Program-made: the position numbers and the translations under genes
Notes under the pieces: generated by a model
Told to the model about the DNA's origin: nothing
The model's database searches: none
What the model saw: the letters and a program-made list of their open reading frames with translations, nothing else
Part shown: positions 1-6,267 of the stretch, piece after piece
How positions within the stretch are numbered: the stretch's first letter is position 1
How the letters are laid out: the number at the start of each line of letters is the position of its first letter
NCBI GenBank assembly: GCA_015486095.1
Contig: WFSK01000255.1
Location: 1 to 6,427 of the forward strand
DNA length: 6,427 bases
Direction of reading: 5' to 3'
From: Thermotogae bacterium
GTDB taxonomy: Bacteria; Thermotogota; Thermotogae; B3-G13

Positions 1-18
1 GATGTGTATAAGAGACAG
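1..18. other. Untrimmed Nextera/Tn5 mosaic-end adapter (not genomic)
   Basis: The window opens with GATGTGTATAAGAGACAG, which equals the last 18 of the 19 bases of the Tn5 mosaic end used in Nextera (tagmentation) libraries. It sits exactly at the sequence edge and genomic sequence starts at base 19. It therefore marks the end of a sequenced fragment whose adapter was not trimmed. In the mfd frame these bases read LSLIHI with no stop, so an automatic gene caller would add six false residues. No adapter is visible at the right edge. Confidence 0.95.
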
Positions 19-3000
19 TTTTTCTAACATCTCTATTGCCTTAGATCTATTTACTTTGTAAAGGATTATAACACCTTTAGATACATTTGTTAAGTGAGAA
101 GGGCGTATCCTACGTGATATTTTATCTATCACAAGTGGAGAAGCATTCTTTCTGAATTTCAAAGTCAATGTATCAGATGAGTCATCCACTGAAATCTGCT
201 TTATACCCTGGGAATATGCCAGAATCCTTACCTTTATGAACTTCAGAAGCTTTTCCACCTCGGCAGGTACTGAACCGAATCTATCTACGAGTTCATTCTT
301 CAAGTCATTCAGTTCCTCTATATTCTTCATATATGCCATTCTCCTGTACAATCTTATCCTCTCCATATCACTTGATACGTAATCTCTTGGGATCAACAGA
401 TCGCTATAGATACCATTGAATGTAACATCTATTTCCTTCTCATATTCCTTATCTTCTTCTTTCCTCAAATGTCTCAAGGCCTTCTGAACCATCTCATTGT
501 AGAGATACAGTCCAACATCGTTTATATTGCCATGCTGCTCGAAGCCCAATACGTTTCCTATTCCTCTGATCTCCATATCACGTACGGCGAGTTCGAATCC
601 ACTACCCAGCTTAGAAAAATCCTTGAGTGCCTTCAAACGTTCTATTGCATCTTTGGAAAGTTCTATATCAGGAGAATACATGAAATAAGCAAATGCACGT
701 CTTGTAGATCTTCCCACTCTACCTCTTATCTGATAAAGTTGGGCGATACCAAAATTTTGAGCATCATCAACTATCAAGGTATTCGCGTTTGGAATATCCA
801 ATCCATTCTCTATTATAGTAGTCGCTACCAATACATCTATATTACCTTTGTAAAATTCATCCATGGTATTTTCCAATTCTCGTTTTTTCATCCTCCCGTG
901 AACGCATTCTACTCTTGCCTGCGTCACGAGGCTACGAATATGCTCTGTCACTTCTTCTATATCGTTTATGTGATTATGTAGATAGAATATCTGTCCTCCC
1001 CTGTTGATTTCTCTCATTATGGCAGTTCTTATAACCTTATCGAAGCTCTTTAGTACAAAAGTTTCTACGGGCAATCTGCCCACAGGTGCTTGACGTATAA
1101 TAGATATGTCCCTTATACCATTCAGAGACATGTAAAGCGTTCTTGGAATAGGGGTTGCCGTAAGAGTTAAGACATCGATATTTTCCTTCAAAAACTTCAT
1201 CTTTTCCTTTTGCCTGACACCGAAACGCTGTTCCTCATCCACTATCATGAGGCCTAAATCTGCAAATTCCAACTCCGTTGTTAATATCTTTTGAGTCCCT
1301 ATAAGGATGTCAATCTTACCAATTTTTACACCCTCTTTTATCCTTTTGACTTCAACAGGTTTTTGCATTCTCGTAAGGAGGGCTACTTCGACACCGAACT
1401 GCCTCATTCTTTCCACAAAGACCTCATAATGTTGGCGAGCGAGAAGCGTAGTGGGTACCATGATCACCACCTGTTTCCCATGCACTACTGCCCTGAATGC
1501 TGCCCTTAATGCCACCTCAGTCTTACCATATCCCACATCCCCACAGATCAATCTATCCATAGGCTTTGGTGATCTCATATCCCTCTTCACATCTTCTATT
1601 GCATTGAGTTGATCTCCCGTTTCTATATATGGAAAGGTCTTATCGAATTCCTCTAAAAGAGGATCCTCGGAATCATATGCATAACCCTTTGTTACCTCTC
1701 GCTTTGCGTATAATTGCACAAGAGCCCGGATATCCCTTTCTATCGTTTCACTAACCCTCTTTTTCTTACGTTGCCATGATCTGGATCGCAATGAAGTTAT
1801 GATGGGTTCTCCCTCTCCAATGTACTTCTGTACCCTATCGAGTCTTTCCAGTGGAACATATATCTTACCATCCAGATACTCTATTACGCAATATTCCTTT
1901 ATACCCAATGCATTATCAACGATTTCAAAACCTTTGAATCTACCAATTCCAAAATCCTTATGAACGACAAATTCTCCTTCTTTCAGTTCCTCATCCAGGT
2001 CGAGTACACTTATCTCCTTTCCCCAGCTTATAGCCGAGTGTTCCTCCGAGGTTACTCTTCGTGTACTCGGCAAAGATATGAGATAAATGTCATCGAGCCT
2101 AACAGAATTAGGCAATTTACCTTTAATGTAATGCACATGTTCGAGAGAAGTGAATGACTTTAATCGTTTGTCTTCTTCGCTCGAAACGAGGACAACTGTT
2201 CCTTTTATCCTTTCGATAAAAGATTCTAGAGAAGAGTGATTTACATCTATTTCTCTTATATCTAACAGATACTTGTTACTTCTATGATTCGAGAGGTAAA
2301 TCGTTTTTTTCTGCGAGAAAAGCGTTTCGAATGGAGAAATGAAGTTTTTCAGATACAGATGCTTCGCAACGAGGTCAGAATATAGTTCCTTTATACTTTT
2401 TAATCCATCGGCAAGATAATCTTTCAACTCACTGGGTTCATCCAATATTAACAGAGTGGAAGCATTGCTTGGTATGTACGATAGCGCATTGAAGTGCATC
2501 TTATACATAAGCCCATTGAAAGCATCAATATTTTCGAACTCCATACCAGTAGTAGCGAATTCTTCCAATCTCCTAAATATTTCCACATTACTGAGTTCCT
2601 TGGGTAATTCTTTCAAGTTATTTCGAAGAACAGCAAAGGTATTTTTATTTTTCACGAATTCATTAAAGGGACAGATATCTATCTCCTGTACCTTTTTAAC
2701 AGATACCTGCGTACTGGGATCGAAAAGGCGTATATCTTCGACTCGATCATCGAAGAACTCCAATCTCATAGGCATTTCGTATGTCGGAGAATAAACGTCG
2801 AGTATCCCACCTCTAACAGCAAATTGACCATACTCTCTAACCGTGTCGGTCCTCTCATATCCAATAGAAGGGAGGCAATTCGATATCTTCTCCAGTATAC
2901 AGTTATCATCCTTTTTTATATGAAAGGAGTATTCGGCAAATTCACTTGGAGGCATAGTGATTCTCAATATTCCTTCTACAGAAGCTACGATAAGCAGATT

Positions 3001-3342
3001 AGATGGATAAAACATAGAATGATATAGAGTCTTAAGCCTTTCCGCCTTTTCTGTTGCCGAGGGAGAAAGGGGTTCAAATGGTAAGACATCGTAATGGAGC
3101 AATTTCACCAATTGCTCTTCATCTAGAAAGGTCTTGAAGTACGAATAGAATCTATTTACCTTCTTTGCACTTGAAACCACGAAAAATACTCGCCTAACAT
3201 CCTTTAAACAATAAAGCGTTAAGAGAACTTTCTCCAGATCACTTTTAGTAAGGATCGTATCGCCATTTTCGATCTTCTCCTCTTTCAAGACCCTCTCATC
3301 GAATGTGTTTACAATTTTTTCTAAGAGTGTAGACTTATTCAT
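19..3342 (-). CDS. mfd: Transcription-repair coupling factor Mfd, C-terminus cut off by the left edge
   Basis: Mfd is a cytoplasmic DNA translocase that pushes stalled RNA polymerase off DNA lesions and recruits UvrA for nucleotide excision repair. 1108 residues are present without a stop or frameshift; full-length Mfd is usually about 1150, so only a short tail is missing. Domains in order: a UvrB-like N-terminal module (FAVRGGILDVYSP around residues 174-186); the CarD-like RNA-polymerase interaction domain (VVHKDFGIGRF around 459-469); and two helicase lobes with Walker A GDVGYGKT (601-608), DEEQ box (702-705), TATPIPRT (728-735) and motif VI QIRGRVGR (871-878). The translocation (TRG) motif LGSGFELAVRDMEIRGIG starts at 912, and the TRCF domain with IPRDYV follows around 984-989. 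The start is the ATG at 3342-3340: an in-frame TGA lies nine bases upstream and GAGGT (3350-3346) precedes it. The extreme N-terminus is diverged, with no Walker A, as is normal for Mfd. Confidence 0.97.
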
Positions 3343-3354
3343 CTGACCTCAAGT

Positions 3355-3363
3355 ATTATACCA
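3355..3363 (-). promoter_or_regulatory. Extended -10 promoter of mfd
   Basis: On the minus strand 3363-3355 reads TGGTATAAT, a perfect TGnTATAAT extended -10 element. No good -35 is seen 16-18 bp upstream (3383-3378 reads TAAATA), which an extended -10 can tolerate. The predicted transcription start is about base 3348, only some six bases before the mfd ATG at 3342. The mRNA would be nearly leaderless and would keep at most part of the GAGGT ribosome site at 3350-3346. Confidence 0.5.
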
Positions 3364-3399
3364 CCTTCAGATATCCTTATTTATAATCGATCGGGGGTT

Positions 3400-3405
3400 T
3401 ATAAT
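3400..3405 (+). promoter_or_regulatory. -10 box predicting a leaderless EamA transporter mRNA
   Basis: TATAAT at 3400-3405 lies so that the usual +1 position, seven bases after the hexamer, falls exactly on the A of the transporter's ATG at 3412. A second TATAAT at 3382-3387 would start transcription near 3394 and give an 18-base leader. The only G-rich stretch, GGGGG at 3393-3397, is 14 bases from the ATG, too far for a good Shine-Dalgarno site. No clear -35 is visible for either box (3377-3382 reads TTATTT). Confidence 0.4.
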
Positions 3406-3411
3406 ATCCGT

Positions 3412-4290
3412 ATGAGGAAGGAAAACAAAGCGGTAATTGTACTCGTAATTACAACACTAATATGGGGAGGGACCTTCCCACTGATTAAGGTTTTGTTGCA
3501 TCGACTTACTCCAATGCAACTTCTTACATATCGTTTTTTCTTTGCGAGCCTGGTATCCATTCCCTTTTTCATAAAAGGACTAATAAGGGATATAAAGGTC
3601 ATAGTTAAAATCGCTCTCTTGGGTATGCTTCTATATGTTGCTTATTACACTCAGACCGTTGGTTTGAAATATACAACATCCTCCAAATCTGCATTTATTA
3701 CTGGACTATATGTGGTATTTACACCGATACTCGCATTGATCTTCGTAAGGGAAAAACCAACATTCAAACTAATGTTCTCTATGTTTCTATCCATCGTAGG
3801 TCTTGCTCTCCTCTCTGGAATATCGGTAAAGGAATCCAACATAAATAAAGGAGATATGATAACACTCATCTCAGCTTTCACTTTTGCAATGCAAATCGTA
3901 TTAACTGCCCTTTATGCAAAGAAACTCGATATAAAGTTTATAACAGCTGTCCAAATGATAGTTATGTTTTTGTTAAGCTTACCTTTTTCTTCGAACTTTC
4001 TCCCCGTAAAAACACCGATCATAATTATATTGAGTTTGGCATTTCTAGGAATATTTGCAAATACCTTAGCAATTCTTGCAGAAACATATAGCCTGAAATA
4101 TATTAATCCTAATAAGGCATCGATCTTATTTACATTGGAACCAGTCTTTGCTGGATCATTTGCATTTTTATTTCTCCATGAGCATTTAACGAGGAAAGGG
4201 ATTTTCGGCGCTATCTTAATACTCATTGCTATGTATATAGCAACTCGTAGCAAAGTTAAGTTAGAAAAAAGCACTGTTGATGTAAACTAA
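3412..4290 (+). CDS. EamA-family (drug/metabolite transporter superfamily) membrane transporter
   Basis: A 292-residue, very hydrophobic inner-membrane protein with the two-fold repeat of the EamA domain and about ten membrane helices, the usual size for the DMT superfamily. Repeat 1 (about 8-135) starts with LIWGGTFPLIK (16-26) and has the conserved block GLKYTTSSKSAFITGLYVVF (84-103) followed by a short REKPT turn (113-117). Repeat 2 (about 147-277) has LKYINPNKASILFTLEPVF (228-246) and HEHLTRKGIFGAILIL (256-271), the typical end of an EamA unit. The tail (278-292) is basic then polar, probably cytoplasmic. The family exports amino acids, metabolites or drugs, or takes up nucleotide sugars; the substrate cannot be predicted here. 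The start is the only plausible one: no in-frame ATG, GTG or TTG lies just upstream. The gene stands alone, divergent from mfd and convergent with the era operon. Confidence 0.93.
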   Translation: MRKENKAVIVLVITTLIWGGTFPLIKVLLHRLTPMQLLTYRFFFASLVSIPFFIKGLIRDIKVIVKIALLGMLLYVAYYTQTVGLKYTTSSKSAFITGLYVVFTPILALIFVREKPTFKLMFSMFLSIVGLALLSGISVKESNINKGDMITLISAFTFAMQIVLTALYAKKLDIKFITAVQMIVMFLLSLPFSSNFLPVKTPIIIILSLAFLGIFANTLAILAETYSLKYINPNKASILFTLEPVFAGSFAFLFLHEHLTRKGIFGAILILIAMYIATRSKVKLEKSTVDVN

Positions 4291-4303
4291 TTATGGAAAA
4301 CTA

Positions 4304-4603
4304 TCACACTTTGGCACCTTTTGTGAGCCCTCTTATCATCAAGTAGCTACCCAGACCGCTTAGTAAGAGTGCCAGGATCATATTCCATTCCATATGAAGT
4401 AGCAATGCACAAAATAATAATACTCCTATAATGACCGTTCCTACACCTGAATGCAACTTATGATTTATCATCTCTCCTATCCCCAATGCTATTAATATCA
4501 ATGGCCAGGATTTACCCCAACCAAGGATATCGAGCTGGCTTAACATCAAAAGAACTCCTATTGTGAATAGCAATATGCCACCAACACTAAATCTTTTCTT
4601 CAT
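4304..4603 (-). CDS. Small four-helix membrane protein, LiaI/LiaF-like transmembrane region
   Basis: A 99-residue integral membrane protein with helices at about 7-23, 33-46, 53-69 and 74-90, short loops, and a basic tail (RGLTKGAKV). The pattern GGILLFTIGVLLMLSQLDI, then a W-rich turn, then WPLILIALGIGEMI resembles the LiaI-LiaF-like transmembrane domain found in envelope-stress proteins and many small uncharacterised membrane proteins; the function here is unknown. The same frame stays open upstream to a TTG at 4630 inside the end of era and an ATG at 4618. I chose the ATG at 4603 because AGAGGG (4614-4609) lies five bases before it and the protein then begins MKKRF followed directly by helix 1. 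With this start it follows era after a 19-base gap and is the third gene of the cdd-era operon. The longer version from 4630 (108 residues) cannot be excluded. Confidence 0.72.
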   Translation of the reverse strand: MKKRFSVGGILLFTIGVLLMLSQLDILGWGKSWPLILIALGIGEMINHKLHSGVGTVIIGVLLFCALLLHMEWNMILALLLSGLGSYLMIRGLTKGAKV

Positions 4604-4608
4604 TTTAT

Positions 4609-4614
4609 CCCTCT
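4609..4614 (-). promoter_or_regulatory. Shine-Dalgarno site that fixes the start of the small membrane protein
   Basis: Minus-strand AGAGGG at 4614-4609 is followed by ATAAA and then ATG at 4603-4601, a five-base spacing. Neither the TTG at 4630 nor the ATG at 4618 has a comparable site, so this supports the 99-residue product and removes an apparent overlap with the end of era. Confidence 0.6.
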
Positions 4615-4622
4615 GCATGGAT

Positions 4623-5513
4623 CTACTCAACTTCTACAATAGAACGGATAAAATCACCCTTTTCTCTCCACTTCTCCTTTACCTTGACCCTGAGATCCAA
4701 AAAGACCTTCTTCTTCAAAAGGTATTCTATATCTTCTCTTGCAGCTGTTCCTATCCGCTTTATCATCCTTCCTTCTTTTCCGATTATTATACCACGTTGA
4801 GATTCCCTCTCGACAAAAATAGACGCATATATGACGTATACTTTCTCTTTTTCTTCGATGTCGTCTATCTTAACGGCTACAGAATGGGGGATTTCTTCTC
4901 CCGTAAACCACATCACCTTCTCTCTGATCAATTCTCTTATGATGAAAGCAGCAGAAGCATCCACAACACTATCCCGGGGATAAAGAGGAGGAGATATAGG
5001 AAGGTAAGTTATTATATCTTCTAATAATTCCTTCAATCCAGTTCCTTTCAGTGCGGATATGTAATGCACCTTTTCGAAGTCAATGGAATTCCTCATCGCT
5101 ACCTCAAAAGATTCTAACTTGTCTTTATCCTTTACTACATCGATCTTGTTTATGGCGAGAAATTTAGGGGTATCCACTCTCTTCAGCTCATCTACTATAT
5201 AATCCTCAGCCTTGCTCAATCCATACTGGGCATCTAACATAAATACCAAAAGGTCATTTCCATAAACAGCATTTTTCGTTATTTTCATCACATATTTATC
5301 CAGCCTATTCAAGGGTTTACGGAAACCAGGTGTATCCACAAAGATGATCTGGGCGTTGTCAACAGTTAATACGCACCTGATAACGTTTTGTGTAGTGTGG
5401 GGTTTGGGAGAAACTATCGTTACTTTTCTACCGATGAGGTTATTTATCAATGTGGATTTCCCAACATTCGGTTTTCCTATTAACCCTACTATACCGGACC
5501 GATAATCGCTCAT
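4623..5513 (-). CDS. era: GTPase Era (30S subunit assembly, 16S rRNA 3' end binding)
   Basis: Era binds the 3' end of 16S rRNA next to the anti-Shine-Dalgarno sequence and helps finish the small ribosomal subunit. The 296 residues match the usual length of about 300. GTPase motifs: G1 GKPNVGKS (13-20), switch I G2 HTT (39-41), G3 DTPG (60-63), G4 NKID (122-125), G5 SALKG (153-157). The C-terminal KH domain contains VERESQRGIIIGKEG (234-248), with the GxxG loop 245-248, then IGTAARE and VKVKEKWREK (276-285). Switch I reads PHTTQN where most Era proteins have PQTTR; Thr40 and Thr41 are kept. The ATG at 5513 shares its A with the cdd stop (TAATG), so translation is probably coupled; only a weak GAAG (5523-5520) precedes it. 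The pair cdd-era is a common gene order in Firmicutes and some other phyla. Confidence 0.97.
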   Translation of the reverse strand: MSDYRSGIVGLIGKPNVGKSTLINNLIGRKVTIVSPKPHTTQNVIRCVLTVDNAQIIFVDTPGFRKPLNRLDKYVMKITKNAVYGNDLLVFMLDAQYGLSKAEDYIVDELKRVDTPKFLAINKIDVVKDKDKLESFEVAMRNSIDFEKVHYISALKGTGLKELLEDIITYLPISPPLYPRDSVVDASAAFIIRELIREKVMWFTGEEIPHSVAVKIDDIEEKEKVYVIYASIFVERESQRGIIIGKEGRMIKRIGTAAREDIEYLLKKKVFLDLRVKVKEKWREKGDFIRSIVEVE

Positions 5514-5920
5514 TACAGATCTTCTTTTGTAAAAGAATATGGAATTAATTCATCTATACTTTTCGTTACTTGCTCACCCTTTAAATTCGCCATAATGACC
5601 TTGCATTCTTTAGCTGCAAATTCTAATAGCACCTGTCTACAAGCTCCACAAGGAGAAATCGGTTTATCCGTATCCGCAACGATCGCTACTGCTCTTATCT
5701 GCCTTGCTCCTTCACTCACTGCCTTAAAAACTGCTACTCTTTCAGCACACACAGTTAATCCATAAGAGACGTTTTCCACATTAGCACCTGTATATACCTT
5801 CCCATCATCTGCAAGAACTGCTGCTCCTACCTTAAACTTCGAATACGGTGCATAGGCATTTTCTCTCACTTTTTTTGCCTTCTCAACCAATATCTCCAGA
5901 TTCTGCATCATATCGATCAT
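5513..5920 (-). CDS. cdd: Cytidine deaminase (homotetrameric, zinc-dependent)
   Basis: Converts cytidine and deoxycytidine to uridine and deoxyuridine in pyrimidine salvage, in the cytoplasm. The 135 residues fit the short tetrameric class. Visible motifs: YAPYSKFKVGAA (23-34), substrate-binding ANVEN (46-50, Asn47 and Glu49), CAE (58-60) with zinc ligand Cys58 and catalytic Glu60, and PCGACRQ (90-96) with zinc ligands Cys91 and Cys94. The C-terminus IPYSFTKEDL resembles the Bacillus enzyme. The start is uncertain: the ATG at 5920 is directly preceded by GGGTGGG (5927-5921), which leaves no room for ribosome binding. The ATGs at 5911 or 5908 give a spacing of 9-12 bases and an N-terminus (MQNLEILVEKAKK) of the family's usual length, so residues 4 or 5 may be the true start. 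First gene of the cdd-era operon; its TAA overlaps the era ATG by one base. Confidence 0.96.
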   Translation of the reverse strand: MIDMMQNLEILVEKAKKVRENAYAPYSKFKVGAAVLADDGKVYTGANVENVSYGLTVCAERVAVFKAVSEGARQIRAVAIVADTDKPISPCGACRQVLLEFAAKECKVIMANLKGEQVTKSIDELIPYSFTKEDL

Positions 5921-5984
5921 CCCACCCGTTATGCCTTACTACACATTCTAAAAAATAGGCACAGACATTTTAATGGTACATAAT

Positions 5985-6014
5985 AGTATATAGTGAAAGA
6001 AGAATAAAAGTCAA
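5985..6014 (-). promoter_or_regulatory. Sigma-70/A-type promoter of the cdd-era operon
   Basis: On the minus strand TTGACT (6014-6009) and TATACT (5990-5985) are separated by 18 bp; each hexamer matches the consensus at five of six positions. Transcription should start near base 5978, leaving a leader of about 58-67 bases before cdd depending on the start codon used. The -35 box lies just outside the insertion-sequence-like end at 6023, and a second -35-like TTGACA (6035-6030) inside that end also points toward cdd but has no matching -10 at normal spacing. Confidence 0.55.
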
Positions 6015-6022
6015 CTTACACA

Positions 6023-6053
6023 GGCTCTATGTCAAATTGTATTGATGAAAATC
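6023..6053 (+). mobile_element. Possible end of an ISL3-family insertion sequence (remnant)
   Basis: GGCTCTATGTCAAATTG followed by TATTGATGAAAATC resembles the terminal inverted repeats I remember for ISL3-family elements, which begin GGCTCTTTGTCAA and continue with a TGATGAAAA-like stretch. The leading GG would be the outer edge, so the element would lie to the right. No complete partner repeat is seen up to base 6427; only the 7-bp inverted copy ATAGAGC at 6131-6137 exists. No transposase frame is recognisable, and the eight bases outside (CTTACACA, 6015-6022) have no visible duplicate. If real, it is a remnant or a very short non-autonomous element. The match is from memory and was not searched. 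Confidence 0.4.
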
Positions 6054-6062
6054 TAAGCAAGA

Positions 6063-6096
6063 CAGTAGAAGGTACATCAAGATATGTCCTCTACTG
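6063..6096. other. Long imperfect stem-loop (13 bp, two single-base bulges)
   Basis: CAGTAG (6063-6068) pairs with CTACTG (6091-6096), AGG (6070-6072) with CCT (6088-6090), and ACAT (6074-6077) with ATGT (6084-6087). This leaves bulged bases at 6069 and 6073 and a six-base loop at 6078-6083. The potential is equal on both strands. No run of T follows on either side, so it is not an intrinsic terminator. It could be a helix of a structured RNA or a subterminal hairpin of a mobile element. Confidence 0.5.
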
Positions 6097-6162
6097 AACA
6101 CTCGATGCGATCCGATGCAAAATCAACCGAATAGAGCATAAGATACACTAACACCTGCCTCG

Positions 6163-6187
6163 AAACAACGATAAGCCTTTGCTTTCG
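6163..6187 (-). terminator. Weak terminator-like hairpin downstream of the MFS gene
   Basis: On the minus strand CGAAAGC (6187-6181) pairs with GCTT-A-TCG (6176-6169) around an AAAG loop, seven pairs with one bulged A, followed by TTGTTT (6168-6163). It lies about 80 bases after the stop codon of the MFS-type gene and before the cdd promoter, where a terminator would be expected. The stem is short and the T-run is interrupted, so efficiency would be modest. Its 5' arm overlaps one strand of the 6179-6257 junction helix, so the two cannot form together. Confidence 0.3.
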
Positions 6188-6257
6188 CTGGTGAATAACA
6201 GGATGTTATGAATGTGGCAGCGTTTAAGGAGGAACGCTTGCCACTGACCAGCGGCAA
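6179..6257. ncRNA. Candidate structured RNA: three-way junction (strand unresolved)
   Basis: Three perfect or near-perfect helices nest in 79 bases. The closing helix pairs TTGC (6179-6182) with GCAA (6254-6257) and CGCTGGT (6186-6192) with ACCAGCG (6247-6253), with a three-base bulge at 6183-6185. Hairpin 2 pairs ATAAC (6195-6199) with GTTAT (6205-6209) around AGGAT. Hairpin 3 pairs GGCA with TGCC and GCGTT with AACGC (6216-6224 with 6233-6242, one bulge at 6238) around TAAGGAGG. In total 25 pairs use 51 of 79 bases, in about 48% GC. No known family was recognised. It could be a 3' untranslated element of the MFS gene (minus), an independent small RNA (plus), or part of a decayed mobile element. 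Confidence 0.35.
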
Positions 6258-6267
6258 CATGCTTTTC

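Larger units (their letters stand above)
5921..6267. other. 347-base stretch without a convincing gene; two parts of different composition
   Basis: From 5931 to 6060 the sequence is about 29% GC and holds the cdd promoter, as expected for an intergenic region. From 6091 to 6260 it is about 46% GC, higher than the genes on the left, yet all six frames are broken. The longest pieces are a 22-codon ORF at 6029-6097 (plus), which has only a weak AGG ahead of it, and a 20-codon ORF at 6139-6077 (minus). CGATGC occurs twice (6103-6108, 6113-6118), and GCTCTAT (6024-6030) has an inverted copy ATAGAGC (6131-6137). The distal part is dense in potential stem-loops, described separately. It may be a decayed mobile element, a structured RNA, or both. 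Confidence 0.6.

Noticed and set aside
469..981. 170-codon open frame on the plus strand
   Set aside because: It lies fully inside mfd on the other strand, has no recognisable domain, and the mfd frame is continuous with all helicase motifs. It is a shadow frame, as are the other plus-strand frames between 1291 and 3027.
4563..5024. 153-codon plus-strand frame across era and the small membrane gene
   Set aside because: It is antisense to the conserved Era KH domain and is rich in Tyr, Phe and Ser, typical of reading an AT-rich gene backwards. It has no domain or ribosome site worth noting.
6029..6097. 22-codon ORF beginning MSNCIDENLSK on the plus strand
   Set aside because: It begins inside the IS-like end and has only a weak AGG upstream. 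It ends inside the long hairpin, and the frame past the TGA is broken by several further stops. I also saw no basis for reading the TGA as selenocysteine.
6077..6139. 20-codon ORF beginning MLYSVDFASD on the minus strand, which could be a leader peptide for cdd
   Set aside because: It ends before the predicted cdd promoter, so it would not be on the cdd mRNA. The ribosome site is poorly spaced and the sequence has no run of regulatory codons.
6216..6260. T-box, SRP RNA, tmRNA or 6S RNA
   Set aside because: AAGGAGGAACGC resembles the T-box AGGGTGGAACCGCG only loosely and no specifier stem or downstream biosynthetic gene is present. The SRP GGAAG loop and the tmRNA ends are absent.
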